Below the pieces are notes generated by a model. That model did no database searches. It was not told the DNA's origin and worked only from the letters and a program-made list of their open reading frames with translations. A stretch of DNA of 47,678 nt from Alphaproteobacteria bacterium UBA830 (GTDB lineage: Bacteria; Pseudomonadota; Alphaproteobacteria; MPNO01; UBA830), in NCBI GenBank assembly GCA_905181725.1, contig CAJIYX010000060.1, forward strand, positions 1 to 47,678. Reading direction: 5' to 3'. Every line of letters begins with the position of its first letter. Positions within the stretch are counted from its first letter, which is position 1. A program made the translations under genes and the position numbers. Shown in pieces: positions 40,978-47,678 of this stretch.

Positions 40978-42792
40978 ATGAACCAGATCGGCAAATTCGA
41001 CCGCCCCGTTCCCGGTGACAACAAACCTATGGAATGGGTCAGCGATGTGTCGGCTGAAATGCTGCGGAAGCTGGGTATCAAATACGTGTCGTTGAACCCG
41101 GGTGCGAGCTATCGCGGTTTTCACGATTCAATCGTGAACTATCTCGGCAATGAAGAGCCGCAGATGCTGCTCTGCCTGCATGAAGATCATGCGATTTCGA
41201 TCGCGCATGGATATTCCAAGGTCGCCGACGAAATGATGGGCGCGATTGTCCATTCGAATGTCGGGCTGATGCACGGGCTGATGGGTATTTTTAATGCCTG
41301 GTGCGACCGTGCACCTATCTTCGTCATGGGTGCTACTGGCCCGGTCGATGCGCCGCTGCGGCGGCCCTGGATCGATTGGATCCACACCGCGAAGGATCAG
41401 GGCGCTCTGCTCCGCAACTATGTGAAATACGATGATGAGCCGCGGTCTGCTGAAGCAATAGTCGAGACCATGCTGCGGGCCAATATCATGGCCCAGCAGG
41501 CTCCCAAGGGTCCGGTCTATGTGTGTTTCGATGCCGGGTTGCAGGAAACGCCGCTTAAAGAGAACGAAGTGACCATTCCCGATGTGTCGCGCTTCCAGAT
41601 GGCCGACCCGCCGCCCGCGTCGGACGACGCGGTGGCCGCGACGGTGGAACTGCTGGCCAGCGCCAAGAACTCCCTGCTGATGTTCGGACGGATGTCCCCG
41701 ACAATGGAGGGCTGGGAGAACCGTGTGAAACTGGCCGAGCTGTCAGGCGCCGGCGTCGTGACCGATCTTAAAAGCCGCGCCTCGTTCCCCACGAACCATG
41801 CGCTGCATGTCGGCTCACCATCCAACTGGGTCAGCCCGCTTGGTCAGGAAGAGATGATGACGGCCGATGTGATCGTCTCGTTTGACTGGATAGATCTCGC
41901 CGGATCGCTGAAGCCGCTGACACCCCGGGGCGGGGTGCCTGGCAAGATCGTTAACTGCACGGTCGATTCATACGTTCATAACGGCTGGAGCGCTGATCAT
42001 TTTGGTCTGGCACCCGCCGACATTCCGGTACTTGCCGACCCGGATGTGTTCGTAAAACAGCTGCTCGATGCGCTTGAGGGGAAACTGGGCGGCAAGTCCA
42101 TATGGGATGGCGGTGCGAAGCCCAAGGTTGAAGTGCCGGCGCAGGAAGACAAGGCGCACGATGCCAAGATTGTGCCGCGTGATATCGCCTACGCGCTGAA
42201 ACAAGCGCGGGGGGAACACAAACTGACGTTGACCCGGGTGCCGCTGGGCTGGGCATCGGAATCCTGGGATTTTGAGCAACCGCTGGATTATCTCGGCAAT
42301 GACGGTGGCGGCGGGCTTGGCTCGACCGCAGGCGGGGCCATCGGCGCGGCACTGGCATTGATGGAAACCGACCGTATGGCGGTCGCTATCGTCGGTGACG
42401 GAGATTTTATGCAGGGTGGATCGGCGCTTTGGACTGCCGCGCATTATAAAATCCCGGCGCTGTTTATCATTTCCAATAACCGGTCGAACTTCAATGACGA
42501 AGTTCATCAGGAAGCGATGGCGACGCAGCGTAACCGGCCGGTTGAAAACCGCTGGATCGGTCAACGGATCGATGAACCGGCGCTCGACCTTGCCGGGTAC
42601 GCCCGGTCGCAGGGGGTGCAGGCTGATGGTCCGATTGAAAATGTCGGCGATCTGGTGGAAGCTTTGAAGAAGGGAATTGCGGCTGTCGCGGCGGGGGAGC
42701 CTTATCTGATCGATGTTGTTGTGCAGCCTGGATATTCGGCGCCGATGGTCACGCGGGCCAGCGGCGAAGCATCTACCGGCATGGCAAGCTGA
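40978..42792 (+). CDS. ThDP-dependent enzyme, acetolactate synthase-like, 2
   Basis: The product is 604 residues from ATG 40978 (GCAGGAG upstream). The longer upstream frame would run through the previous gene. It has the activating Glu69 (CLHEDHAISIAHG), the SNVGLMHGLMGIFNAW segment and the ThDP-magnesium motif from GDGDFMQGGSALW to ISNNRSNFND. The order of domains is that of acetolactate synthase, benzoylformate and oxalyl-CoA decarboxylases. It is 4 bp behind the FMN 2-hydroxyacid dehydrogenase and 14 bp before the ABC ATPase, so all are one operon. I infer that it processes the 2-oxo acid made by the dehydrogenase. Confidence 0.9.
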   Translation: MNQIGKFDRPVPGDNKPMEWVSDVSAEMLRKLGIKYVSLNPGASYRGFHDSIVNYLGNEEPQMLLCLHEDHAISIAHGYSKVADEMMGAIVHSNVGLMHGLMGIFNAWCDRAPIFVMGATGPVDAPLRRPWIDWIHTAKDQGALLRNYVKYDDEPRSAEAIVETMLRANIMAQQAPKGPVYVCFDAGLQETPLKENEVTIPDVSRFQMADPPPASDDAVAATVELLASAKNSLLMFGRMSPTMEGWENRVKLAELSGAGVVTDLKSRASFPTNHALHVGSPSNWVSPLGQEEMMTADVIVSFDWIDLAGSLKPLTPRGGVPGKIVNCTVDSYVHNGWSADHFGLAPADIPVLADPDVFVKQLLDALEGKLGGKSIWDGGAKPKVEVPAQEDKAHDAKIVPRDIAYALKQARGEHKLTLTRVPLGWASESWDFEQPLDYLGNDGGGGLGSTAGGAIGAALALMETDRMAVAIVGDGDFMQGGSALWTAAHYKIPALFIISNNRSNFNDEVHQEAMATQRNRPVENRWIGQRIDEPALDLAGYARSQGVQADGPIENVGDLVEALKKGIAAVAAGEPYLIDVVVQPGYSAPMVTRASGEASTGMAS

Positions 42793-42806
42793 GGGGGGGC
42801 AGAGAA

Positions 42807-43613
42807 ATGGCTGATATTCTCCAGATAAAGAACGTCTCCAAAACCTACGATGCGGATGGCGATAACCCGGTCCATGCGCTGGACGGCGTTGACCTGAATA
42901 TTGCCGAAGGGGAGTTCGTGTCCATCATCGGGCCATCGGGTTGCGGGAAATCGACCCTGTTCAACATCATCGGCGGTCTCATCGATGATCATGACGGCGA
43001 GGTCCTGATTGATGGTCGCGAAGTCGATGGCGCCCACAAAGACGTTGGCGTCGTCTTTCAGGAAGAATCGACGTTCCCGTGGCGTTCCACTCTGGATAAC
43101 GTTGCTTTCCCGCTCGAGGTCGAAGGGATCGACAAGGCGGAGCGGGAAGAAACGGCCCGAAAGTTTATCCAGCTTGTCGGCCTCGAAGGGTTCGAAAACC
43201 ATTTCCCGGCACAGCTTTCAGGCGGAATGAAGCAGCGCACGGCGGTTGCGCGCACCTTGGCATACGAGCCGCGCATCATGCTGATGGATGAGCCGTTCGG
43301 CGCCCTGGATGAGCAGACGCGCATGCTGCTGGGCGACAAGATGCTGGAGATCTGGGCAGCGCTGAACCAGACGATGCTGTTGATCACGCATAACATCACG
43401 GAAGCAGTACAGCTGTCCGACCGTGTGGTTGTTATGTCCTATCGGCCCGGGATCATTAAGGAAATCATTCCGGTTGATCTGCCGCGGCCGCGGACATCGG
43501 AAGTCATCGCGACCCCGGAATTCGGGACCTATGTCGGCAAGCTCTGGACCCTTCTGCGCGAAGAAGCATCGCGTGGCATGGCTGAGGCGGAGGCGTCTAT
43601 CGCGGCTAGGTAA
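42807..43613 (+). CDS. ABC transporter ATPase, NitT/TauT family
   Basis: The 268-residue ATPase has Walker A GPSGCGKST (residues 42-50), Q-loop VVFQEESTFPW, signature LSGGMKQRTAVART, Walker B IMLMDEPFGALD and switch His in LLITHNITEA. The FPW after the Q-loop is typical of the nitrate/sulfonate/taurine (SsuB/TauB) group. GAGGGGGG lies just before the ATG. With the binding protein at 43683 and the permeases at 44686 and 45420 it forms a complete importer in one operon with the catabolic enzymes upstream. Confidence 0.95.
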   Translation: MADILQIKNVSKTYDADGDNPVHALDGVDLNIAEGEFVSIIGPSGCGKSTLFNIIGGLIDDHDGEVLIDGREVDGAHKDVGVVFQEESTFPWRSTLDNVAFPLEVEGIDKAEREETARKFIQLVGLEGFENHFPAQLSGGMKQRTAVARTLAYEPRIMLMDEPFGALDEQTRMLLGDKMLEIWAALNQTMLLITHNITEAVQLSDRVVVMSYRPGIIKEIIPVDLPRPRTSEVIATPEFGTYVGKLWTLLREEASRGMAEAEASIAAR

Positions 43614-43682
43614 GAGCCGTTAGCCTACGAATGGAAACTGGACTAGACTTAATCAACGTAAAACTAAAAACGGGAGAAAACT

Positions 43683-44645
43683 ATGTCTAAGACACTGAAA
43701 ACAATTGCAATTGCAGCAGCAGGTGTTGCTATTCTTTCGGCACCGTCATTCGCTGCCGACAAAGTGCGGCTGGTCAACAGCACCAAGGTCGTGTTCGAAA
43801 CCGAACACCCCTATACTGGTATTGAAGAGGGCATCTTCAAGAAACATGATCTGGATGTGTCGCTCATTCATGGTTCCGGTGGCGCGGCGTCACTACAGGC
43901 GGTGATTACCGGCAGCCAGGATGTTGTCTGGGGCAATGGTGTGCTGGGTGTTCTGTCGGCTTATGCCAAGGGCGCGCCGGTTAGAATTCTCGGTAACAAT
44001 ATTCGGGGCGTGCCGGATCTGTACTGGTACGTGAAGACCGATAGCCCAATCAAATCCTTCAAGGACCTGAAAGAGGGCATGGAATTTACCTATTCCCGTC
44101 CAGGTTCTACGACCAATCTTGCCGCGATCTTCATCAAGGACGCATTGGGTCTGAAGGCCAAGCTCGTCTCTGTCGGCGGACCGTCGGGTTCGCGCACGCA
44201 GTTGATGTCCGGTCAGGTCGCGACCGGCTGGTCGGTCTACCCGCTGAACAAAAACCTGCTGCGCGAAGGCAAAATTCGCGTTATCGGCACAGGTAAGGAA
44301 GCAGCCGGACTGAACGGCGTGACAATCCGGGTCACTGTTGCGAATGTGAACTGGCTGAATAAGAACCGTGATGTGGCAAAGCGGCTGATGACGGCGTTCG
44401 ATGAGTCCCTCAAGATGACCTATAGCAGCGACAAGCGCCTGCGGGCATATGCCAAGCGCTGGAAGCTGAACTACGAGGACGTCAAATCGGCGCCGCAGGA
44501 TACCCCTGCCGACGTGTCCACACTCTTGCCTGTGGCGGGTCTCGACAAGATCAATCAGATCGCCCTCGACAACAAGAAGATCAAGAAACTTCTGACGGCT
44601 GCACAGCTGAAGGAACTTGTTCATCCGATGGGGAACAAGCCCTGA
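43683..44645 (+). CDS. ABC substrate-binding protein, NitT/TauT (SsuA/NMT1-like)
   Basis: The 320-residue protein has a signal peptide (KTIAIAAAGVAILSAPSFA, cleaved near AFA-AD at residue 25). The mature part shows EGIFKKHDLDVSLIHGSGGA and the later VYPLNKNLLREGKIRVIGTG, as in binding proteins of sulfonates, nitrate, and pyrimidine or aromatic compounds. CGGGAGAA precedes the ATG. It comes 69 bp after the ATPase and before both permeases. Likely ligand is the substrate or a precursor of the neighbouring enzymes; the identity is not readable. Confidence 0.92.
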   Translation: MSKTLKTIAIAAAGVAILSAPSFAADKVRLVNSTKVVFETEHPYTGIEEGIFKKHDLDVSLIHGSGGAASLQAVITGSQDVVWGNGVLGVLSAYAKGAPVRILGNNIRGVPDLYWYVKTDSPIKSFKDLKEGMEFTYSRPGSTTNLAAIFIKDALGLKAKLVSVGGPSGSRTQLMSGQVATGWSVYPLNKNLLREGKIRVIGTGKEAAGLNGVTIRVTVANVNWLNKNRDVAKRLMTAFDESLKMTYSSDKRLRAYAKRWKLNYEDVKSAPQDTPADVSTLLPVAGLDKINQIALDNKKIKKLLTAAQLKELVHPMGNKP

Positions 44646-44685
44646 TTGGATTGAGGAAAACTAGGTTGTGGATGTGATGGTTTAG

Positions 44686-45438
44686 ATGACCAAGCTTCAC
44701 AAAACTCCGATGATTGTCGGCCTGTTCGGGTTGCTGGTTTGCGCCGTGCTTCTCGAACTGGCCGTCAGTTTCGGTTGGGTGATGGAAATTATTGTTCCAC
44801 GCCCGACCGACACCGTCCTGTCTTTCCCTACACTTCAGGAAGATATGGACCTGGTCGGGAACTTTTTTGTTACCCTGGGGATGACGGCGGCGGCGACAGG
44901 GCTTGCCCTGCTTATCGGGTTACCGTTTGGTTACTTTCTGTATCGGCGGGAAGAATATGGTATCGCCTATGAAGGTTGGCTGGCGGCGGCGTTTTCTACG
45001 CCTATCGTTTTGCTGTATCCTCTATTTCTCGTCCTCTTCGGTCGGAACCATCTGACGCTGATCCTTATGGGATGTATTCCGGGTGCAATTCCGATCGCGA
45101 TACAGACCCGTCAGGGACTGCTCGGCGTTTCCAAAACACTGCTCAATGTGGGGCGCAGCTTCAATGTCTCAGAGGGGGATATGTTTCGGAAAATCATGCT
45201 GCCGAGCGCCGTGCCGACGATCTTTACCGGTATCCGGATCGGCGTGATGTATACGCTGGTGAACATTGTTGCTATCGAATATCTGATCGATTTCGGCGGG
45301 CTTGGGCGGATCGTTTCGCAGATGTACGATAATTTCAGCATACCGGAGACCTACGCGGCAATCGCAGCTGTAATTCTGGTAAGCGCTTTTTTCTACTGGG
45401 GATTCGGGAGGATTGAGAGATGGCTCAGGCCGGTGTAA
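44686..45438 (+). CDS. ABC transporter permease, NitT/TauT family, 1
   Basis: This 250-residue membrane protein has six helices and the binding-protein-dependent inner-membrane loop starting GCIPGAIPIAIQTRQGLLGV (first part) with RSFNVSEGDMFRKIMLPSAV as the EAA-type coupling motif. The start ATG 44686 lacks a good Shine-Dalgarno sequence. Its last 19 bases overlap the next permease, which suggests translational coupling. Together they form the membrane pore of the importer. Confidence 0.92.
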   Translation: MTKLHKTPMIVGLFGLLVCAVLLELAVSFGWVMEIIVPRPTDTVLSFPTLQEDMDLVGNFFVTLGMTAAATGLALLIGLPFGYFLYRREEYGIAYEGWLAAAFSTPIVLLYPLFLVLFGRNHLTLILMGCIPGAIPIAIQTRQGLLGVSKTLLNVGRSFNVSEGDMFRKIMLPSAVPTIFTGIRIGVMYTLVNIVAIEYLIDFGGLGRIVSQMYDNFSIPETYAAIAAVILVSAFFYWGFGRIERWLRPV

Positions 45439-46301
45439 TCAAAGGAACCGTTCCCGCTGCTGGGTCAGTTGAGAGGTCGATGGATGGTCGTATCTCACGC
45501 ATTCGACTGTTCACCTGCATCGGCTTGGTCGCCGTTTGGGAAATTATCGCGACGCTTGGATCGTACGGTATTCTGTATAACGACGTCGTGCCCCACATCT
45601 GGAATATCGTGATTGCGGTCGGGTACGAGCTGATCTCCGCAAGCTTCTATCGCGACCTTGGAATGACATTCGCTGCTCATAGTGTCGGTTTTATCTGCGG
45701 TTCGGCGATTGCCGTCGCCGTCGGCATCTGGCTCGGTACGAACAAGCTTATCCGTGAAGCAATGCTGCCATACCTCAACGCCATCGGGTCGACGCCCAAG
45801 ATTATTTTCCTGCCCATCATTTTTCTGATGTTCGGGGTTGGCCTCGAATCAAAGATGGCAAAGGGCGCGCTCTCGGCTTTCTTCCCCGTGGTTTTTACCA
45901 CCACGCTGGGCATGATGCTGATTAATCCGGTGCTTATCCGTGTCGGCAGAACCTTCAATCTCAACAAATGGCAGATGATTACCAAGATCTACATGCCGGC
46001 AATGGTGAACCCCGTGATCACCGGATTCAGGCTCGGTGTTGCGATTACAATTATCGGCGTTCTTGTGGCGGAACTGAAATTTTCCGATGGCGGTCTGGGC
46101 TACAGGCTCGGCATCTATTATGAACAATTTGAGATAGCACCGATGTACGCGGTCATCCTGCTGATCTTTGCATTAGCAGCAGCGGCGAATACTGGAATGA
46201 CCAAACTGCAGGATCGGGTAAACCGCCACATGGCGCCAACAACATCCAAAGGCAAAAAGGCCCGGGCAAGTGCGTCCGGCGGTCTTGGCGTCGTAAACTA
46301 A
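45420..46301 (+). CDS. ABC transporter permease, NitT/TauT family, 2
   Basis: This 293-residue permease has six helices and a longer N-terminal tail. The coupling region RTFNLNKWQMITKIYMPAMV corresponds to the EAA loop. GGGAGG precedes ATG 45420, which lies within the end of the previous gene. The C-terminal tail is basic (TSKGKKARASASGG). It probably pairs with permease 1 as a heterodimer, since two different permease genes follow a single ATPase gene. Confidence 0.92.
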   Translation: MAQAGVIKGTVPAAGSVERSMDGRISRIRLFTCIGLVAVWEIIATLGSYGILYNDVVPHIWNIVIAVGYELISASFYRDLGMTFAAHSVGFICGSAIAVAVGIWLGTNKLIREAMLPYLNAIGSTPKIIFLPIIFLMFGVGLESKMAKGALSAFFPVVFTTTLGMMLINPVLIRVGRTFNLNKWQMITKIYMPAMVNPVITGFRLGVAITIIGVLVAELKFSDGGLGYRLGIYYEQFEIAPMYAVILLIFALAAAANTGMTKLQDRVNRHMAPTTSKGKKARASASGGLGVVN

Positions 46302-46332
46302 ACGTTATTGCGGCAGAAGGATAAAAGGGAAA

Positions 46333-46701
46333 ATGGCCAAAGAACTTTACGTATCGAAAGCGGACGACCTTAAGGACGGCGATCGCAAGATCGTCCCCAA
46401 CGGTAATTATGAAATCGGCGTTTACCGGGTGAACGGCAATCTGTTCGCCTATCAGAACGTGTGCCCGCATCAGGGCGGTCCGGCCTGTGAAGGCCTGTTG
46501 ATGGCGAAGGTCGAAGAGGTTATCGCCGAGGATAAAACTTATCAGGGCATGACCTTCAACCACGATGAAATGCACATTGTCTGCCCGTGGCATGGCTGGG
46601 AATTCGATCTTGAGACCGGTGACATGGTTGCCGACCGCAAGTTCCGGCTGAAGAAATATGAAGTGGCCGAAAAGGATGACGGTATTTATGTCACCCTCTG
46701 A
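46333..46701 (+). CDS. Small Rieske 2Fe-2S protein
   Basis: The 122-residue protein has Rieske ligands C-x-H in NVCPHQGGPACEG and C-x2-H in CPWHGWEFDLETGD. The spacing between the two pairs is long, about 45 residues including a charged insertion (VEEVIAEDKTYQGMTFNHDE), where 15-20 is usual. No membrane or signal segment is seen, so it should be a cytoplasmic ferredoxin-like electron carrier. It follows the second ABC permease and overlaps the next gene by 14 bp. A role in oxygenase electron transfer is possible. Confidence 0.88.
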   Translation: MAKELYVSKADDLKDGDRKIVPNGNYEIGVYRVNGNLFAYQNVCPHQGGPACEGLLMAKVEEVIAEDKTYQGMTFNHDEMHIVCPWHGWEFDLETGDMVADRKFRLKKYEVAEKDDGIYVTL

Positions 46702-47068
46702 CGAGATCACTGACGAAGACATCGCGAATTCGCCGTTCCACGGCAAGGCGACGGCGCGGATTGCGCAGGAAACCGGCGACCCGCTGGCCGATGTCGATGT
46801 TGAGACGGAAAAGCTGAAAGCGTTGGCGCGGCAGATCCTCGATTTGAAAGCAGGCGAATCCCCCAGCCAGGAAATGATCCAGGAAGGCCTCGCGGGCCTG
46901 ACCCGACTTTATACGGTGCGCTATCAGGCAGGCGAGCGCTGGGACCCGTTCGTGAACGGGCGGGCGATGCCGGTAACGTCGGTCATGATTATGTCGACGG
47001 CCATGTTGCAGGCCGTGAATATTGAGCTGTTTGAGCTTGGCATGTGGCAGGCCTGGTCAGGCGGCTAG
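46688..47068 (+). CDS. Unrecognised 126-residue protein
   Basis: From ATG 46688 (14-bp overlap with the Rieske gene) it encodes 126 residues with an acidic start (SDEITDEDIANSPF), a helical middle (EKLKALARQILDLKAGE) and a C-terminal part AMPVTSVMIMSTAMLQAVNI. I do not recognise the family. No signal peptide, membrane helix or Cys cluster is seen. The overlap and codon usage support a real gene co-translated with the Rieske protein, perhaps a partner or subunit. Three 22-bp repeats follow directly after its stop. Confidence 0.7.
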   Translation: MSPSDEITDEDIANSPFHGKATARIAQETGDPLADVDVETEKLKALARQILDLKAGESPSQEMIQEGLAGLTRLYTVRYQAGERWDPFVNGRAMPVTSVMIMSTAMLQAVNIELFELGMWQAWSGG

Positions 47069-47072
47069 AATT

Positions 47073-47130
47073 TTTGACGATATGAGCCAAGTTTTTTGAT
47101 GATTTGAGCCAAATAATTTGACGATTTGAG
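47073..47130 (+). repeat. Three direct repeats with exact 22-bp period
   Basis: The core TTTGAYGATWTGAG occurs at 47073-47086, 47095-47108 and 47117-47130, each 22 bp from the last. The first two continue with CCAA; the third runs into the AAGGAGG ribosome site of the following gene. A period of two helical turns places all copies on the same DNA face, as expected for a regulator array. It covers the whole gap between the 126-residue protein and the last amidohydrolase. Confidence 0.8.
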
Positions 47131-47143
47131 AAGGAGGAACGAC

Positions 47144-47678
47144 ATGGAAATTCCCACAGATCACCTAAACAAGATGTCGGTCGCGGAGTTCGACACGTCG
47201 AAGCTCCTGATCAATGCAGCACGTCAGCGCGATCAGCGCGGTTTCGACAAGACGCTGATTATCGACGTCGACTGCCACCACTATGAAAACGAATCCATGA
47301 AGGAGATCGTCGAGTATATCGATGATCCTGTCCTGCGGCGCACCGCGCAGGTCTATTCCGGCGCGGGCACCGGTGCCAACAGCCCGTTCATGATGGGAAG
47401 CCCCGGATCGCAGGATGTCGCGGGGCGTGTGACGCGCTACCCACTGCGAAAAATGGATCAGACACCGGACGACGACAAGCATCGTGATATTCACCTGTCG
47501 CTCAAATGGATGGACGCCATGGGCGTCGATTACGTGATGCTGTTCCCGACGCCGATGCTGCTGCTCGGTCTGCACCCGGTGCCGGAATACGAAGTCGCGA
47601 TGTCGCGCGCGTATAACCGCTGGCTGACCGAAAAAATCCTTCAGGAGGAAAAACGCCTGAAGACGATGCTGTATCTGC
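47144..47678 (+). CDS. Amidohydrolase-2 family protein, copy B (3' end beyond window)
   Basis: The first 178 codons are present; the window ends inside the gene. It starts at ATG 47144 after AAGGAGGAAC. The N terminus MSVAEFDTSKLLINAARQRD (from residue 11) and metal motif IIDVDCHHYENESM match copy A at 26904-28145, as do RVTRYPLR, TPDDDKHRDIHLS, MDAMGVDY and YNRWLTEKIL. A short Gly/Ser-rich difference (GAGTGANSPFMMGSPGSQD) replaces SAQQITHRGSMFTLGRVGYQD (seen in part). Predicted cytoplasmic hydrolase or decarboxylase, probably in the same pathway as copy A. Confidence 0.88.
   Translation, partial: MEIPTDHLNKMSVAEFDTSKLLINAARQRDQRGFDKTLIIDVDCHHYENESMKEIVEYIDDPVLRRTAQVYSGAGTGANSPFMMGSPGSQDVAGRVTRYPLRKMDQTPDDDKHRDIHLSLKWMDAMGVDYVMLFPTPMLLLGLHPVPEYEVAMSRAYNRWLTEKILQEEKRLKTMLYL

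Noticed and set aside
47073..47130. CRISPR-like array
   Set aside because: Only three 14-bp cores with 8-bp gaps; repeats and spacers are far too short and no cas gene is present.

Overview
The window reads as chromosomal accessory DNA of an alphaproteobacterium, probably a free-living Rhodospirillales-like or marine lineage. This rests on GC-rich coding sequence, the three solute-binding-protein transporter types (TRAP, TTT, NitT/TauT ABC), and an inverted intergenic repeat at 24948-25030 of a kind common in that class. I see no rRNA, tRNA, CRISPR array, phage gene or transposase. Nearly everything is catabolism of small (hetero)aromatic acids plus uptake systems.

Region A (1-16228) looks like a reductive N-heterocycle (nicotinate-type) pathway. 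A molybdenum hydroxylase (FAD subunit 141-977; fused 2Fe-2S/Mo subunit 980-3727) is followed by a 6-hydroxynicotinate-reductase-like iron-sulfur flavoprotein (3724-5286), a UPF0280/ApbE-like protein (5296-6159), a frameshifted histidine kinase (6337-7783) and an AA_synth (DUF1185) protein (7850-8479). A decayed AGCS sodium:amino-acid symporter follows on the other strand (8593-10037). Then come an orphan Mo-hydroxylase large subunit (10192-12531, minus), divergent from a second AA_synth gene (12739-13323), and a minus-strand operon SDR > isochorismatase-like hydrolase > enamidase-like amidohydrolase (16228 down to 13501). A near-identical palindromic operator lies at the promoter of the first gene (94-113) and twice in the divergent promoter at 12660-12703, so the two blocks look like one regulon. 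The chemistry would be: hydroxylate the ring, reduce it, open it with the enamidase, then process the open chain.

Region B (16405-26775) holds a TRAP transporter pair without a binding protein, three EamA exporters, a second SDR, an ACMSD-type amidohydrolase/decarboxylase, a VanA-like Rieske oxygenase without its reductase, a CaiB-type CoA-transferase and a citryl-CoA-lyase-like protein.

Region C (26904-47678) is bounded by two paralogous amidohydrolases, the second cut by the window end. It holds a TctA-TctB fusion convergent with its TctC binding protein, a TetR regulator with candidate palindromic sites on both sides, and three tandem UbiD-type decarboxylases. These are followed by two ThDP-dependent decarboxylase/synthase-like enzymes flanking an FMN 2-hydroxyacid dehydrogenase, a complete NitT/TauT-type ABC transporter, a small Rieske protein and an unrecognised 126-residue protein. 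The three UbiDs with a mandelate-pathway-like pair (hydroxyacid dehydrogenase plus ThDP enzyme) suggest an uncharacterised aromatic-acid route. No UbiX (prenyl-FMN synthase) is in the window.

Decay is concentrated in three places: the histidine kinase (one frameshift), the AGCS symporter (two nonsense codons and an 11-bp duplication) and a zinc-type oxidoreductase remnant at 39459-39641. Family assignments come from reading motifs and from memory of families; no search was run.
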